Counted from the first letter of the stretch, positions 8,278 to 17,368 are shown. The stretch is 64,000 bases of DNA from Leptospira fletcheri (GCF_004769195.1 NZ_RQET01000002.1:62001-126000), one strand, 5' to 3'. Translations and numbers: made by a program. The notes: generated by a model from the letters alone, not told the origin.

Positions 8278-9696
8278 ATGGCCGAAAGTTTTGATGTGAC
8301 CGTAATCGGCGGAGGACCGGGCGGATACGTGGCTGCGATTCGCGCGGCGCAATTGGGTCTGAACGTCTGCTTGATCGAAAAGGAGAGACTCGGCGGAATC
8401 TGCCTCAATTGGGGATGCATTCCCACCAAAGCTCTTCTGGAATCCGCTCACCTTCTGGAATCGGCGCGTAAGGCAGAATCATTCGGACTTAAAATTTCCG
8501 GTATCAGCGCCGATTTTCCCGCAATCGTCAAACGTTCCAGAGGAGTCGCGGATACGATGGCCAACGGTGTCGATTTTCTCATGAAGAAAAATAAGATTTC
8601 CGTTAAGAAGGGAAGCGCGGTGTTCAAGGATAAGAACACGATCTGGCTTCCGGATTCCTCCAAGGAGGAAATCCGTTCCGAATTCTTCATCATCGCTACC
8701 GGGGCAAGACCGAGAGAACTTCCGGGACTTCCGTTCGACGGGGAGAAGGTACTTTCCAGCAAACACGCAATGATCCAGGACTCCGCTCCGAAATCGCTCG
8801 CAATCGTAGGAGCGGGAGCCATAGGAGCCGAGTTTGCCGATTTTTACGCCAGCATGGGAACCCAAGTGACCTTGATCGAAATGCAGGACAGAATTCTACC
8901 GTTGGAGGATCCGGAAATTTCCGGGCTGCTGAATCGTTCCTTCTCGAAACGGGGAATCCAGGTTTTGGTAAATGTGGGCGTCTCGGATCCCAAAGCGGAT
9001 GCGAAGGGGGTTTCCTTTCTTCTCAAAGGAGAAGGTCTTCCTCCGGAAGGAGAACGCAGGGAATTCGAAAAAGCGTTAGTCGCCATTGGAGTCGTCCCGA
9101 ATACGGAAGGGATGTCTCTGGAGGAGATCGGTGTCTTTTTGCAGAAGGGATTCGTCAAAGTTGACGCCAAATTAAAAAGCAAAATACCGAATATTTACGC
9201 GATCGGGGATTGCATCGGAGCTCCGTTATTGGCCCACGTCGCCTCTATGGAAGGAATCAAAGCCGCGGAAGCGATTTCGATCGCCAAAGGAAATTCGCAC
9301 AACCTAATCTTCGAGCCGATCGACTACGATAAGATTCCCGCCTGTACCTATTGCCACCCCGAGGTCGCTTCCGTGGGTAAGACGGAGGCGGACGCGAAAA
9401 AAGCGGGCATAGAAATCTCCGTGGGGAAATTTCCCTTCCGGGTCAGCGGACGCGCCCAAGCCCTGGGTGAAACCGAGGGAATGGTCAAACTGATCGCGAA
9501 TAAAAAGACTGGAGAATTGCTCGGAGCCCACATGATCGGTCCGAACGTAACGGAACTCTTGGGGGAAGTGAATCTAGGAATGGGTTCCGAACTGACACTG
9601 AAGGAAATCGCAGGAAGAATACACGCCCACCCTACTCTTTCGGAAGCCTTAATGGAAGCCGCCGCCCAAGCCTTGGGAGAAGCAATCAACCTATAG
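8278..9696 (+). CDS. lpdA: Dihydrolipoyl dehydrogenase (E3)
   Basis: This flavoprotein reoxidises the dihydrolipoyl groups of 2-oxoacid dehydrogenases and of the glycine cleavage system, passing electrons to NAD. The FAD-binding GGGPGG lies at residues 11-16. The redox disulfide is Cys42-Cys47 in GGICLNWGCIPTKAL. The NAD-site glycine motif AIVGAGAIGAEFADF lies near residue 175. The C-terminal HAHPTLSE supplies the catalytic His451/Glu456 pair. The length (472) is typical, and GGAGG precedes the ATG at good spacing. No E1 or E2 genes are next to it, so it probably serves several complexes. Its 3' end overlaps the convergent perR by 11 bases. Confidence 0.95.
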   Translation: MAESFDVTVIGGGPGGYVAAIRAAQLGLNVCLIEKERLGGICLNWGCIPTKALLESAHLLESARKAESFGLKISGISADFPAIVKRSRGVADTMANGVDFLMKKNKISVKKGSAVFKDKNTIWLPDSSKEEIRSEFFIIATGARPRELPGLPFDGEKVLSSKHAMIQDSAPKSLAIVGAGAIGAEFADFYASMGTQVTLIEMQDRILPLEDPEISGLLNRSFSKRGIQVLVNVGVSDPKADAKGVSFLLKGEGLPPEGERREFEKALVAIGVVPNTEGMSLEEIGVFLQKGFVKVDAKLKSKIPNIYAIGDCIGAPLLAHVASMEGIKAAEAISIAKGNSHNLIFEPIDYDKIPACTYCHPEVASVGKTEADAKKAGIEISVGKFPFRVSGRAQALGETEGMVKLIANKKTGELLGAHMIGPNVTELLGEVNLGMGSELTLKEIAGRIHAHPTLSEALMEAAAQALGEAINL

Positions 9697-10144
9697 CGGA
9701 CGAATTGGGTCTTGGATCCATGGTCCCGGAGAACAGAATATCTACCTTGCTCACCTTGAACTCCGTGGGAAGCTCGGATTCGAGGTGAAGCATGGAGGAA
9801 TCCACATCGTGGAATTTTCCGGTAGTCTCGTCGAAGAAATGGTAATGGTCGTCTATATTGCTATCGAACACGGATTTTCCCAGACAGGAAAATTTGAACT
9901 CCCGCAGCAACCCTGCCGAAACCAGTACGTTCAACGTGTTGTAAACGGTGGCTAGGCTCATCTTAAAGGATTTCCGGTCCACCCACTCCTTTACTTCTTC
10001 GGCGGTAGGATGGTCCGCTTCGCAAAGAACGTACTGGCAAATGGAGATCCTCTGCATCGTAGGCTGGATGGAAACGGATTTTAAACGTTTCGCAATCTCG
10101 TCCGGAGTAAGGCAGTAATTATTCTTTTTACTAAAATGATCCAT
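9686..10144 (-). CDS. perR: Fur-family peroxide-stress regulator, PerRA type
   Basis: Fur/PerR proteins are metal-dependent dimeric repressors. From ATG 10144 the protein is 152 residues (an upstream in-frame extension looks unrelated and non-coding). The winged helix includes MSLATVYNTLNVLVSAGLL. The metal-site ligands lie in DDHYHFFDETTGKFHD. The structural CxxC zinc pairs usual in Fur and PerR are absent. This matches published leptospiral PerRA, which lacks this site, so I assign it to that type. It is divergent to the NhaD-like antiporter gene across a palindrome-rich spacer containing a 7-1-7 inverted repeat 27 bases before its start, suggesting autoregulation. Confidence 0.85.
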   Translation of the reverse strand: MDHFSKKNNYCLTPDEIAKRLKSVSIQPTMQRISICQYVLCEADHPTAEEVKEWVDRKSFKMSLATVYNTLNVLVSAGLLREFKFSCLGKSVFDSNIDDHYHFFDETTGKFHDVDSSMLHLESELPTEFKVSKVDILFSGTMDPRPNSSAIG

Positions 10145-10170
10145 TCTAAGCGATCTTGAAAAACAAGGGT

Positions 10171-10185
10171 TCCTATAATATAGGA
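10171..10185. promoter_or_regulatory. Candidate PerR/Fur-type 7-1-7 operator
   Basis: TCCTATAATATAGGA is a perfect 15-base inverted repeat with a single central base. It has the same 7-1-7 geometry as the PerR box consensus (TTATAATnATTATAA) and shares its AT-rich core. It lies 27 bases upstream of the perR start and includes TATATT/TATTAT sequences that could be the -10 element of perR. Binding there would block transcription. It could also affect the divergent antiporter gene. Confidence 0.5.
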
Positions 10186-10221
10186 CGGTCTTTCCCCTCG
10201 GAATCCGCCGGAAAAAAATCG

Positions 10222-10311
10222 AATTCCAACGTATTCTAAGGAAACCTTTGGATTCCGTTGGAATTTCGCAATCCAAAAACCCGGAGAAAAATCCGGGCAA
10301 ACAGGGTTTTT
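10222..10311 (+). promoter_or_regulatory. Stacked inverted repeats in the leader of the antiporter gene
   Basis: Three nested or sequential foldbacks precede the antiporter gene. AATTCCAACG/CGTTGGAATT (10222-10231 with 10256-10265) has perfect 10-base arms. CCCGGA/TCCGGG (10280-10285 with 10292-10297) has a 6-base A-rich loop. AAAAACCC/GGGTTTTT (10275-10282 with 10304-10311) is an alternative pairing that is exclusive with the second stem and ends in a T-run. The mutually exclusive stems resemble an attenuator or riboswitch-like leader. I do not recognise a known class. Confidence 0.4.
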
Positions 10312-10373
10312 ATTTTGATACGGATCCTTCGGAACCATAACCTGTCCAAAAATCTTCGGAAACGATAGGAACG

Positions 10374-11864
10374 ATGAGAAACAGAATCCTTAATTCCATC
10401 CTTATCTTTGCGCTCCTCCTTCCCTTTTCGGCAGGGGCTCAAAATTCCTCGGCCGGTCTCGGCACGGCGGAAACTCTTGCCCAAGCGGAATCCGCTCCTT
10501 CCCCAACGGAAGCTCCGGTCGAACACCACGAATCTGCGCCGGCGCATCACGAGAGCTTAGGCGGAGACCTTCCGTTCTGGTCGGTAATCCCCTTCATACT
10601 GATCCTGCTGAGCATCGCATTGTTACCATTGATTTCCCACGCGACCGCCCATTGGTGGGAAAATAACAATAATAAGCTGTTAGTCGCCTTGGCGTTGGGA
10701 GGAGTTTCCTTCGGGGTACTTTTGGCCTACAATTGCGGGGAAAAGATCTATCACACCATGGTCTTTGACTACATTCCGTTCATCATTCTTCTGGCCTCGC
10801 TCTTTTACATTTCCGGAGGGATCGTTCTAAAAGGGGATATTGAAGCCACGCCGATCAATAACACGATCTTTCTGATCGTAGGTACCTTTCTTTCCTCTTT
10901 TATCGGAACCACCGGAGCCTCCATGCTCATGATCCGACCGATCCTAAAAACGAATTCCGAAAGAAAACACGTGGTCCATACGGTCATTTTCTTCATCTTT
11001 CTGGTTTCGAATATCGGCGGTTCCTTAACACCCCTCGGGGATCCTCCATTGTTCTTAGGATATCTGCAAGGCGTGCCTTTTACCTGGACCTTCGGCCTTT
11101 TTCCGGAGATGCTTCTCACCTCGGTACTCCTACTAGTCGTTTATTTCGTATGGGACACGGTCATGCATAAGAAAGAGACCAAGAAGGACATCCAAAGGGA
11201 CATCCGGGAACAGATTCCGATCGGATTGGAAGGCCAAGTCAATATCATTTGGCTCCTCGGAGTGGTGCTGTCCGTAGCCTACATCAACGAACATTACATT
11301 CCTGCGATCAAACACAACCATTACCTGGGATTCCTCCGTGAAGGAGTTCTCGTTCTGCTGATCCTTGCTTCCAAATTCACTTCCGATCCGAAACTGCGGG
11401 AAAGAAACAAGTTTACTCTGCAGCCGATCCAGGAGGTCGCGTATCTATTCATCGGAATCTTCCTTACGATGATCCCAGCGCTTCTATTATTGGAACACCA
11501 CGGAAAGGAATTGGGAGTCACACAACCTTGGCATTTCTTCTGGGTGACAGGACTCTTTTCCGGTGTTTTGGATAATGCGCCGACCTATCTCACCTTCGTG
11601 TCTCTGGCAAAAGGCTTGCTCGGATTTACGGACATCCACCAAATCTTGGCGGATCCATTCGGAGAATCCTTGTTAAAAGCCATATCTGTGGGAGCGGTAT
11701 TTATGGGAGCCTTGACCTACATAGGGAACGCCCCGAATTTCATGGTTAAATCCGTCGCGGAAGAGAATAACGTTAAAATGCCGAGTTTCGGAGGGTACGT
11801 ACTCTATTCCTTGAGCCTACTCATCCCAACTTTTATCCTTTTGACCTTCCTCTTCTTCGTTTAA
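10374..11864 (+). CDS. nhaD: NhaD-type sodium/proton antiporter
   Basis: The protein exchanges Na+ (or Li+) for H+ across the inner membrane. It is 496 residues, with a cleavable-looking signal peptide (about 22 residues) and a histidine-rich periplasmic stretch (HHESAPAHHES, residues 46-56) before about 12 hydrophobic segments. Family-typical motifs are GTTGASMLMIRP (about residue 180) and SNIGGSLTPLGDPPL (about 213). A second polar break, LFSGVLDNAPTYL, lies near residue 395; such repeats are characteristic of the ion transporter superfamily. Divergent to perR. Terminated by the hairpin at 11884-11920. Ion specificity is inferred from family only. Confidence 0.85.
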   Translation: MRNRILNSILIFALLLPFSAGAQNSSAGLGTAETLAQAESAPSPTEAPVEHHESAPAHHESLGGDLPFWSVIPFILILLSIALLPLISHATAHWWENNNNKLLVALALGGVSFGVLLAYNCGEKIYHTMVFDYIPFIILLASLFYISGGIVLKGDIEATPINNTIFLIVGTFLSSFIGTTGASMLMIRPILKTNSERKHVVHTVIFFIFLVSNIGGSLTPLGDPPLFLGYLQGVPFTWTFGLFPEMLLTSVLLLVVYFVWDTVMHKKETKKDIQRDIREQIPIGLEGQVNIIWLLGVVLSVAYINEHYIPAIKHNHYLGFLREGVLVLLILASKFTSDPKLRERNKFTLQPIQEVAYLFIGIFLTMIPALLLLEHHGKELGVTQPWHFFWVTGLFSGVLDNAPTYLTFVSLAKGLLGFTDIHQILADPFGESLLKAISVGAVFMGALTYIGNAPNFMVKSVAEENNVKMPSFGGYVLYSLSLLIPTFILLTFLFFV

Positions 11865-11883
11865 TCGCGGAAGTCGGACCCGG

Positions 11884-11920
11884 AAAAAACCGTCGAGAGC
11901 GCTGTTCTCGGCGGTTTTTT
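11884..11920. terminator. Bidirectional intrinsic terminator
   Basis: The sequence AAAAAACCGTCGAGA...TCTCGGCGGTTTTTT forms a stem with one mismatch around a GCGCTGT loop. It is flanked by A6 on one side and T6 on the other, so it can terminate both the antiporter gene and the convergent operon that ends at 11957. Confidence 0.85.
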
Positions 11921-11956
11921 ATCTTCAGGATGCGAAAAGGAAAAGAAAGGGGCTTT

Positions 11957-12976
11957 TCAATCGGAAGATTGAGGAATCGGAGTGAATACTGCCGAGTGAA
12001 GACTCCGGCTACTCTTACCGTCCGGAGAGATTTTTTCCGTATATAGAACTTCTACGTTCGTGGATCTAGCCGGTCGATACATGACGACCTTTCCGATCCA
12101 ATCGTAAACGGACAGCGAATAATCCACGACGCTTAACGCTGCCTGTAAAGGAAGGAATCTGGATTTGGACAACGGTTTCACTTCTCTATCGTTGGCAGCC
12201 ATCATCCACTTGTAAATCCTCGCGGATCTACCCATGTTCTTCAGATTCTCCCATTCCAATTTCGTCTCGGGTAAAGTGGCTTCCACCTGACCGAACTGGA
12301 CTCGAACCGGAATCCCTTTTTCTTTGGATTCCTGGATCGCCGTGGACAATTGCAGATCGAACGTGTCCTCGTCCAAATACTCGATTTGATTGCAGGAGGA
12401 AAAGACAGTCTCGCAAATATCTCCGTATCGTTTGTGAACGATATAGACCAGAACGATATTCCTGGTCTCCGGATGGTACAAAACCTTGGCGTTATAGTTC
12501 GTCGTCGGCCTATAATAAATTCCGCGGTACACCCTTTTGAATACGTTCCAGCCTACGAAACCGACTTCCTTTAGGACGGGAGGTTCCGGCAAATCCAAAG
12601 CGCGTACGGCTATATGCAATTTTTCGATAGCAACTCTTCCGTCCCGTTTGGAGATTTCCAACAAAAAGTCGCGGATCTCTTCCAATTCGTCGTCTCCCAA
12701 TTTCAGCCGCTTTTTGGAAGTATCGATGAGCACCTTTCCTACGTTTTCCGACAGAAGTCTTTTCAATTCGGACTTCGTACCTTTTTTCGCGATTTCTTCC
12801 AGATCGTATTGGATACAATCCTCTTGATGACAGGAAATCTGTTCTTCATACCGATCCACGCCGAAGGTTCCCGAAGGCGGTGGCTTCGTTTCTGCGGATC
12901 CGGTTTGCGCTTGGGAAGGCAAAACCCCGACGAGAAATAAAAGAAGTAGGAGGACTTTAGATCGCAAAGATCGCAC
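11957..12976 (-). CDS. Exported protein of unknown function, 339 aa
   Basis: A signal peptide is clear (RSLRSKVLLLLLFLVGVLPSQAQ, residues 2-24). The mature part begins with a proline-rich linker and a cysteine pair (SCHQEDC, about residues 48-54), then a helical charged region (60-120), and then a mixed alpha/beta part with repeated tyrosine-rich stretches (VYRGIYYRP near 150 and VVMYRPA near 305). Two further cysteines lie around 189-194, so periplasmic disulfides are likely. I recognise no family. The gene follows the XRE-cupin regulator by 7 bases and is probably co-transcribed with it, so it may be its target. Confidence 0.65.
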   Translation of the reverse strand: MRSLRSKVLLLLLFLVGVLPSQAQTGSAETKPPPSGTFGVDRYEEQISCHQEDCIQYDLEEIAKKGTKSELKRLLSENVGKVLIDTSKKRLKLGDDELEEIRDFLLEISKRDGRVAIEKLHIAVRALDLPEPPVLKEVGFVGWNVFKRVYRGIYYRPTTNYNAKVLYHPETRNIVLVYIVHKRYGDICETVFSSCNQIEYLDEDTFDLQLSTAIQESKEKGIPVRVQFGQVEATLPETKLEWENLKNMGRSARIYKWMMAANDREVKPLSKSRFLPLQAALSVVDYSLSVYDWIGKVVMYRPARSTNVEVLYTEKISPDGKSSRSLHSAVFTPIPQSSD

Positions 12977-12983
12977 CGGAATT

Positions 12984-13613
12984 TTAGGAAACTTCGTCCC
13001 GGTAATCCATGACCAGATACATCAGAGTCTCGTTGTCCGTAGGATTGATATATTCGTGAGGCACGTCCGCCCGGAAAAACACGGAATCCTTGGCGTCCAG
13101 TTCGACTACCTTATCAGCCACTCTAAGTCTGAGCTTTCCGGAAACGACCACGAGATTTTCCGTCGTTCCCGCTTGGTGAGGTTCCGCGACTTCGATTCCG
13201 CCCGGCTTCAGAACGAGCTCGTAAAATTCCGTTCTTCTCCCGCCCAAAAAAGGAAACAAGGCGCGGCTGGAAAACACTTTGGAACTGGAATACAGGATCT
13301 TCGTATTCTCCGCTTTTAAAACCAGAACTCCGTCCGTTCCTTTTTCTTTAAGTAGCTCGCTGAAGGGTACGTTCAAACCGTTCGCGATTTTCCATAAAAC
13401 AGCGATGGTGGGTACGCTTTTTCCTTGTTCGATTTGCGATAACATGGCACGACTCACTCCGCAACGAGACGCGAGTTTGTCCAAAGAGAGTCCTTTAGTA
13501 TGGCGGATTAATTTAAGGTTTTCTTTGACAACTTCCGTAATATGTTCGCTGGAAACGATATCCTTCGCCTCGATTTCTTCCGCATCGACTTGGTTCATAC
13601 CTTTTTCATCCAA
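12984..13613 (-). CDS. XRE-family regulator with C-terminal cupin domain
   Basis: This 209-residue regulator has a helix-turn-helix at about residues 33-87 ([27 protein letters not shown] contains the recognition helix) and a cupin sensor domain (about 110-205, with [10 protein letters not shown] and [11 protein letters not shown]). HTH_3-cupin proteins usually repress small sets of metabolic or transport genes and sense a small molecule in the cupin. The histidine in DVPHEY and the upstream HQAG are possible metal ligands. It is divergent from the pseudouridine synthase gene and upstream of the exported protein at 11957-12976. Confidence 0.85.
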   Translation of the reverse strand: MDEKGMNQVDAEEIEAKDIVSSEHITEVVKENLKLIRHTKGLSLDKLASRCGVSRAMLSQIEQGKSVPTIAVLWKIANGLNVPFSELLKEKGTDGVLVLKAENTKILYSSSKVFSSRALFPFLGGRRTEFYELVLKPGGIEVAEPHQAGTTENLVVVSGKLRLRVADKVVELDAKDSVFFRADVPHEYINPTDNETLMYLVMDYRDEVS

Positions 13614-13696
13614 TATAACGGAATCAATGTCAATCCAATTTCGAAAAACACGTCTTAAGTTTACAGGAAGCGAGAAGATTCGATTCTAGGACCGGT

Positions 13697-14431
13697 ATGA
13701 GTGAGAAACATTCCGGGCCCAAGTCTCTCGGGTACGAACGAAAGAAACCGGAAAAAATCCCGGTTTTGTACAGAGACGATTTTCTCCTGGTCGCGGAAAA
13801 ACCCGCCGGACTCCCCGTTCACGCGACATTGGATCCGAATCGTAGAAATTTTGCGGACGAACTCCAGGCTCAGGAAAAATTACCTTACTTACGTTTGGTG
13901 AACCGTTTGGATTTGGATACGAGCGGACTCGTACTTTTTTGTATCGATGCGGAACGAAACAAAGAAGCGGATCACATCCTTTCCGAATCCGAAAAAAGAT
14001 ATTTGTGCATCGTAAAGGGACTCCCGGCAAAAGATTCCTTTCGAGAGGAATGCTTCTTAAAAGAAGGCAAAGGTAAAGTATCCGCCGTCCGTTCCGGAGG
14101 AAAGAAGGCGATCACGGAGTTCGAAGTTCTTTCCCGGAATCAAAACGGGAATATTTCCCTTCTGTCCGCAAAATTGATCACTGGCAGGAGACACCAAATC
14201 CGTTTTCAGATCGCTTTTGCCGGCTTTCCGATTCTGGGAGACCATACCTACGATCCTTCCGGAGACGAATTCAAAAACAAGGTCCCTTCTCCCCATCGCT
14301 GCCTACTCCATTCCTATCTTTTAAAATTCCTACCGCCGAATGCGGAAAGACCCTTGCAAATCCTGTCTCCTCTCCCGGAAGATTTTCGGATCTACCTTCC
14401 CTTTTTTCCTGGAATTTCTTTCCCTTTTTGA
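13697..14431 (+). CDS. RluA-family pseudouridine synthase
   Basis: The enzyme isomerises uridines in RNA to pseudouridine. The catalytic aspartate is in NRLDLDTSGL (Asp72). The C-terminal motif TGRRHQIRFQIAFAGFPILGD is also typical of RluA/RluC/RluD. The protein is short (244 residues) with no S4 domain, so it resembles the tRNA/rRNA-type stand-alone members (RluA or TruC). It starts with ATG at 13697. It is followed by the Rossmann protein gene after 55 bases, likely co-transcribed. The target site cannot be predicted. Confidence 0.87.
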   Translation: MSEKHSGPKSLGYERKKPEKIPVLYRDDFLLVAEKPAGLPVHATLDPNRRNFADELQAQEKLPYLRLVNRLDLDTSGLVLFCIDAERNKEADHILSESEKRYLCIVKGLPAKDSFREECFLKEGKGKVSAVRSGGKKAITEFEVLSRNQNGNISLLSAKLITGRRHQIRFQIAFAGFPILGDHTYDPSGDEFKNKVPSPHRCLLHSYLLKFLPPNAERPLQILSPLPEDFRIYLPFFPGISFPF

Positions 14432-14486
14432 ATAACCTGGAACGGAATTTTTTCGGTTCGGACACGAATCGACGATAGGGGGAAAA

Positions 14487-15329
14487 ATGCCCGAATCGAT
14501 TGCCCTAATCGTAGGCGGCAGCGGCGCCGCAGGCCAAAGCGCGATACAGGCCTTTCACGAGGACCGAAGTAATTCCGATCGGAATTGGAGAATCATTGCC
14601 ACCACTTCGGGAGAAAACTCCGTCCAAGGCGCCGATAAAACCTTAAAACATATCGGACTCGAAGACGCCGACGACGCGATTCTGAAAATCGTAGAAGCGC
14701 TGAAGGCGGAAGATCCCGTGGATGTCCTAATTTATACTCCCGCTAGAGGGAATCTGGGATATCCGGTCTCCCTGACTCCGGAAGAGGACATCGAAGAAGG
14801 TTTAAAATTTTGTTATGATCCGATGCTTGAATTGGAAAAAAAACTTTTCCCTCGTTTAACGATAGGATACTCCGCATTCTATTATCTTCCGCATCTTCTT
14901 ACGTTCTACGGTTCTCTCGCCTTCATTAAAAAGAAGATGGAGGATTGGGCGTTGGAAAAGCCGGAATCCAGAAAGGTCATACGCGCCGGAACCTTTTTCA
15001 GCCAGAGCGTTCGGGGAATCACCCTGATCCTACAAAGGTTGGCCAAATCCTCTCCGCATGCCGAACTGCAAAAATTGCTGGAAGAACAGAAAGCCTCCGG
15101 CAAGAAATTCCCCGACTTCTTTTTGGAATATATCGCCGCCAAAGAAAAGCAAAGTTACGAATCGGATTTTCCGAATCTCCCGTACCGTATGACGGAACCG
15201 AAAGATCTCAAAGAGGCTCTTTTAAGGATTTTGGGAGGAGAACCCGCGCCCATCGTTTCTTTAATGGGAGCTTGGGTTTGGACCGAAGACAAGCTTCCTG
15301 CGATGCCGGAGTATTTAAGGAAAAGATGA
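14487..15329 (+). CDS. Rossmann-fold NAD(P)-binding protein, SDR-like
   Basis: The N-terminus has the dinucleotide motif VGGSGAAGQSAI (residues 9-20), typical of short-chain dehydrogenase or NmrA-like folds, and a second strand ending IIATTSG. The short-chain Tyr-x3-Lys signature is not clear; the nearest is YGSLAFIKKKME at about residues 141-152, with Tyr141 and lysines further along than usual. Residues 160-240 are helical and polar. Function is unknown; an oxidoreductase role is an inference from the fold. A GGGGG-rich Shine-Dalgarno lies before ATG 14487. The 3' end overlaps the convergent phosphatase gene by 15 bases. Confidence 0.7.
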   Translation: MPESIALIVGGSGAAGQSAIQAFHEDRSNSDRNWRIIATTSGENSVQGADKTLKHIGLEDADDAILKIVEALKAEDPVDVLIYTPARGNLGYPVSLTPEEDIEEGLKFCYDPMLELEKKLFPRLTIGYSAFYYLPHLLTFYGSLAFIKKKMEDWALEKPESRKVIRAGTFFSQSVRGITLILQRLAKSSPHAELQKLLEEQKASGKKFPDFFLEYIAAKEKQSYESDFPNLPYRMTEPKDLKEALLRILGGEPAPIVSLMGAWVWTEDKLPAMPEYLRKR

Positions 15330-16139
15330 AGAGATTACGGGCCAACCCTCCACGGGTTGGACCAAAGATCCGAGCGGAGGAACCTTACCTTTTCCGCGAT
15401 CCAGAAAAATCCCTTGTAATTTAGAATTTTCTAATAAGGGAAAATCGTTTTCCGTGTCTCCGAACGCGATTTCGTAACCTTCCCCCCCGGTGGCTTCCAA
15501 AATCCTGCGTACTTTTCCGCTCCCGTAAGTGAAAGGTTCCTTTACGCCTCGCTTGAGAATTCCGGACTCCTCTTCCAATTCCACTCCCAAGACCCGATCC
15601 TCCGGAATTCCCCAGACGGAAGAGACTTCCTGAATGACTCCCTGCGGGGAAGCGGTTACGATCCAGAGATCCGCGCCATTCTTTCTGAATTCCCGAACGA
15701 GTTCGATCAACGCGGCATAAGGTCGAACCGCTTCGGAAGAAGAAGACTTTCGGTTTTCCTCCCAGACCTCCCGAGCGGTCCGGCGTAATTCGGAATCGGA
15801 GCGTCCCGAAAAAATCCAAGTCGACCATCGATAAGAGGCCTCTAATCCTTCCGCCTCGTGGACCGTTTCATAAAATTTCCAGGTTTGCTTCTGGAACGCA
15901 TTTCCGTCTTTTTTCCGCAATTCGTTCAGTTTCGTTCCCGTTTCGGCATCCGAAAAAAAGGGGCGGATATCTTCGATCCAGGGAACTCCCTCCAAGAGGA
16001 GTCGATTCATCACCGCTTCGCCGAAATCGTTCCGGACCAACGTATTGTCGAAATCGAAGACCGCACGGATCGGTCCGCGACGATCCAAAAGATCTTGTAA
16101 AAAGGAACCTAGTTCAGGAGTCCAGAGACGATCCAACAA
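15315..16139 (-). CDS. HAD-superfamily phosphatase (phosphoserine phosphatase-like)
   Basis: The HAD motif I is FDFDNTLV, with nucleophile Asp29 and general acid Asp31. Motif II is represented by IVTASPQG in the 160s, and the C-terminal acidic motif is FGDTENDFPLLE, which binds Mg2+. The helical cap (residues 40-140) puts the protein in the SerB/HAD-IB group. It has 274 residues and no signal peptide. Substrate is unknown; similar proteins dephosphorylate phosphoserine, phosphoglycerol or phosphoethanolamine. It is 7 bases downstream of the M23 peptidase gene on the same strand. Confidence 0.8.
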   Translation of the reverse strand: MLDRLWTPELGSFLQDLLDRRGPIRAVFDFDNTLVRNDFGEAVMNRLLLEGVPWIEDIRPFFSDAETGTKLNELRKKDGNAFQKQTWKFYETVHEAEGLEASYRWSTWIFSGRSDSELRRTAREVWEENRKSSSSEAVRPYAALIELVREFRKNGADLWIVTASPQGVIQEVSSVWGIPEDRVLGVELEEESGILKRGVKEPFTYGSGKVRRILEATGGEGYEIAFGDTENDFPLLENSKLQGIFLDRGKGKVPPLGSLVQPVEGWPVISSSFP

Positions 16140-16146
16140 ATGGTTT

Positions 16147-16938
16147 TTACTGTTGGACCGTTTCTTTGGCGATTGCGACCTGGGAATCCCGGTCGGCGAG
16201 GAAAGGTGGAAGGTAATGTTCCGGATTCAATACTACGTTTTGATATCTCACTTCGAAATGCACATGCGGGCCTGTCGTATGTCCCGTATTCCCCGAGAGA
16301 GCGAGCACCTGCCCTTTTTTTACCTTATCTCCTTGCTTTACGAAAAGCATGGAGTTATGCGCGTAGAGAGTTTGGATTCCGTTGATTTGAGGATGCTGCA
16401 CCAGAACCCTGAGACCGTATCCACCGTCCCTTTTGGAATCCAACACGATTCCGTCAGCAGCGGCAATCACAACGGATCCGTTCGGGCAGGCGATATCCAC
16501 TCCGGCATGCAATGCGTTCCAACGTCTTCCCAGGCGAGAAGTCACACGGGAATGTTTAAAACTCAAGGGCCAGATCAATTCCCTGGAGTCCGAAGAAAAA
16601 ATTTCCCGTCCTTTATCTTCCAGCAATAGGCTCCGAACGAAGTTACCGTTATACGGAAAAAATACTGGGTCGCTAGAAGGAATTTTTCCCGTGTCATGGA
16701 TTCCGTTCAGCACCCGGACTTCCAATTCGGAAGTTCCGAACTTGTGATACAGATCCTCTAAAGATTCTTTCATCTTTCCGGTGACGATCCAAATCCCTTC
16801 CCTACCTTGGTAGGTCTGGATGTACTGATTGTCGATCTTGACTTCTTCTAAATTTGAATTTGCGAAAGACTTGAGTGCAAAAAGTAAGATGATTCCTGCG
16901 GAGAGCCCCGCAATTGTAAGGCCGGTTTTGCTTTTCAT
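16147..16938 (-). CDS. M23-family (LytM) peptidase, periplasmic
   Basis: The catalytic domain (last 150 residues) has the zinc motif HAGVD and the active-site HVHFEV, separated by GNTGHTTG. These mark an active LytM/M23 metallopeptidase cleaving peptidoglycan crosslinks. The protein starts at ATG 16938 ([14 protein letters not shown]), giving an N-terminal membrane anchor or signal segment. A longer form from ATG 17025 would put 29 polar residues before it and looks less likely. The middle domain (about 40-110) carries an expected LysM-like [11 protein letters not shown] part. Upstream is a 430-base gene-free spacer. Confidence 0.85.
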   Translation of the reverse strand: MKSKTGLTIAGLSAGIILLFALKSFANSNLEEVKIDNQYIQTYQGREGIWIVTGKMKESLEDLYHKFGTSELEVRVLNGIHDTGKIPSSDPVFFPYNGNFVRSLLLEDKGREIFSSDSRELIWPLSFKHSRVTSRLGRRWNALHAGVDIACPNGSVVIAAADGIVLDSKRDGGYGLRVLVQHPQINGIQTLYAHNSMLFVKQGDKVKKGQVLALSGNTGHTTGPHVHFEVRYQNVVLNPEHYLPPFLADRDSQVAIAKETVQQ

Positions 16939-17368
16939 TTGGTTCTTTCCTTGAAGCGCTGCCAAAAAAATTCTTAAGAAACGTGGCTCATTCCTAAGAT
17001 CGGCAGAAATTTTCCGAAAGTTCATCCCATCCTGCCTGTCCGGAATCCTTGGACAAGAATTTTTCCATTCCGGAAAGCCCCAGTCGGCAGGAATCGTTGC
17101 ATGATATTAGGTAATAATCGATGATTTAAGAGTTTTTCTTTCTTTTTTGTCATAATTTGACGTATTTTAAGGATTTTGATCAGAAATTCTATTCGGAACT
17201 TCCCCTTTTCCTTCCAGGTTTTTCGAACAGATTCTCATGTAAAACGGATTCTTACGACGAGAAGCCCAGTTTCCCCTCGATAAGAGACAGAATACCGAAA
17301 AACTTCGGGAAAAAACCATCCGAGGACGGATAGTTTTGCAAGGATTCGAAGAATGGGAAAAGAAATGG
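16939..17368. other. Gene-free spacer between M23 peptidase and DCC protein genes
   Basis: I see no gene here. The stretch holds an inverted repeat TCCGGAAT/ATTCCGGA (17039-17046 with 17067-17074) without a T-run, and an AT-rich region at 17100-17180 that probably includes the promoter of the peptidase gene, though no strong -35/-10 pair stands out. The part nearest 17369 is ordinary sequence. Confidence 0.5.

Noticed and set aside
10145..10300. N-terminal extension of perR
   Set aside because: It would cover the promoter and operator region; family length starts at ATG 10144.
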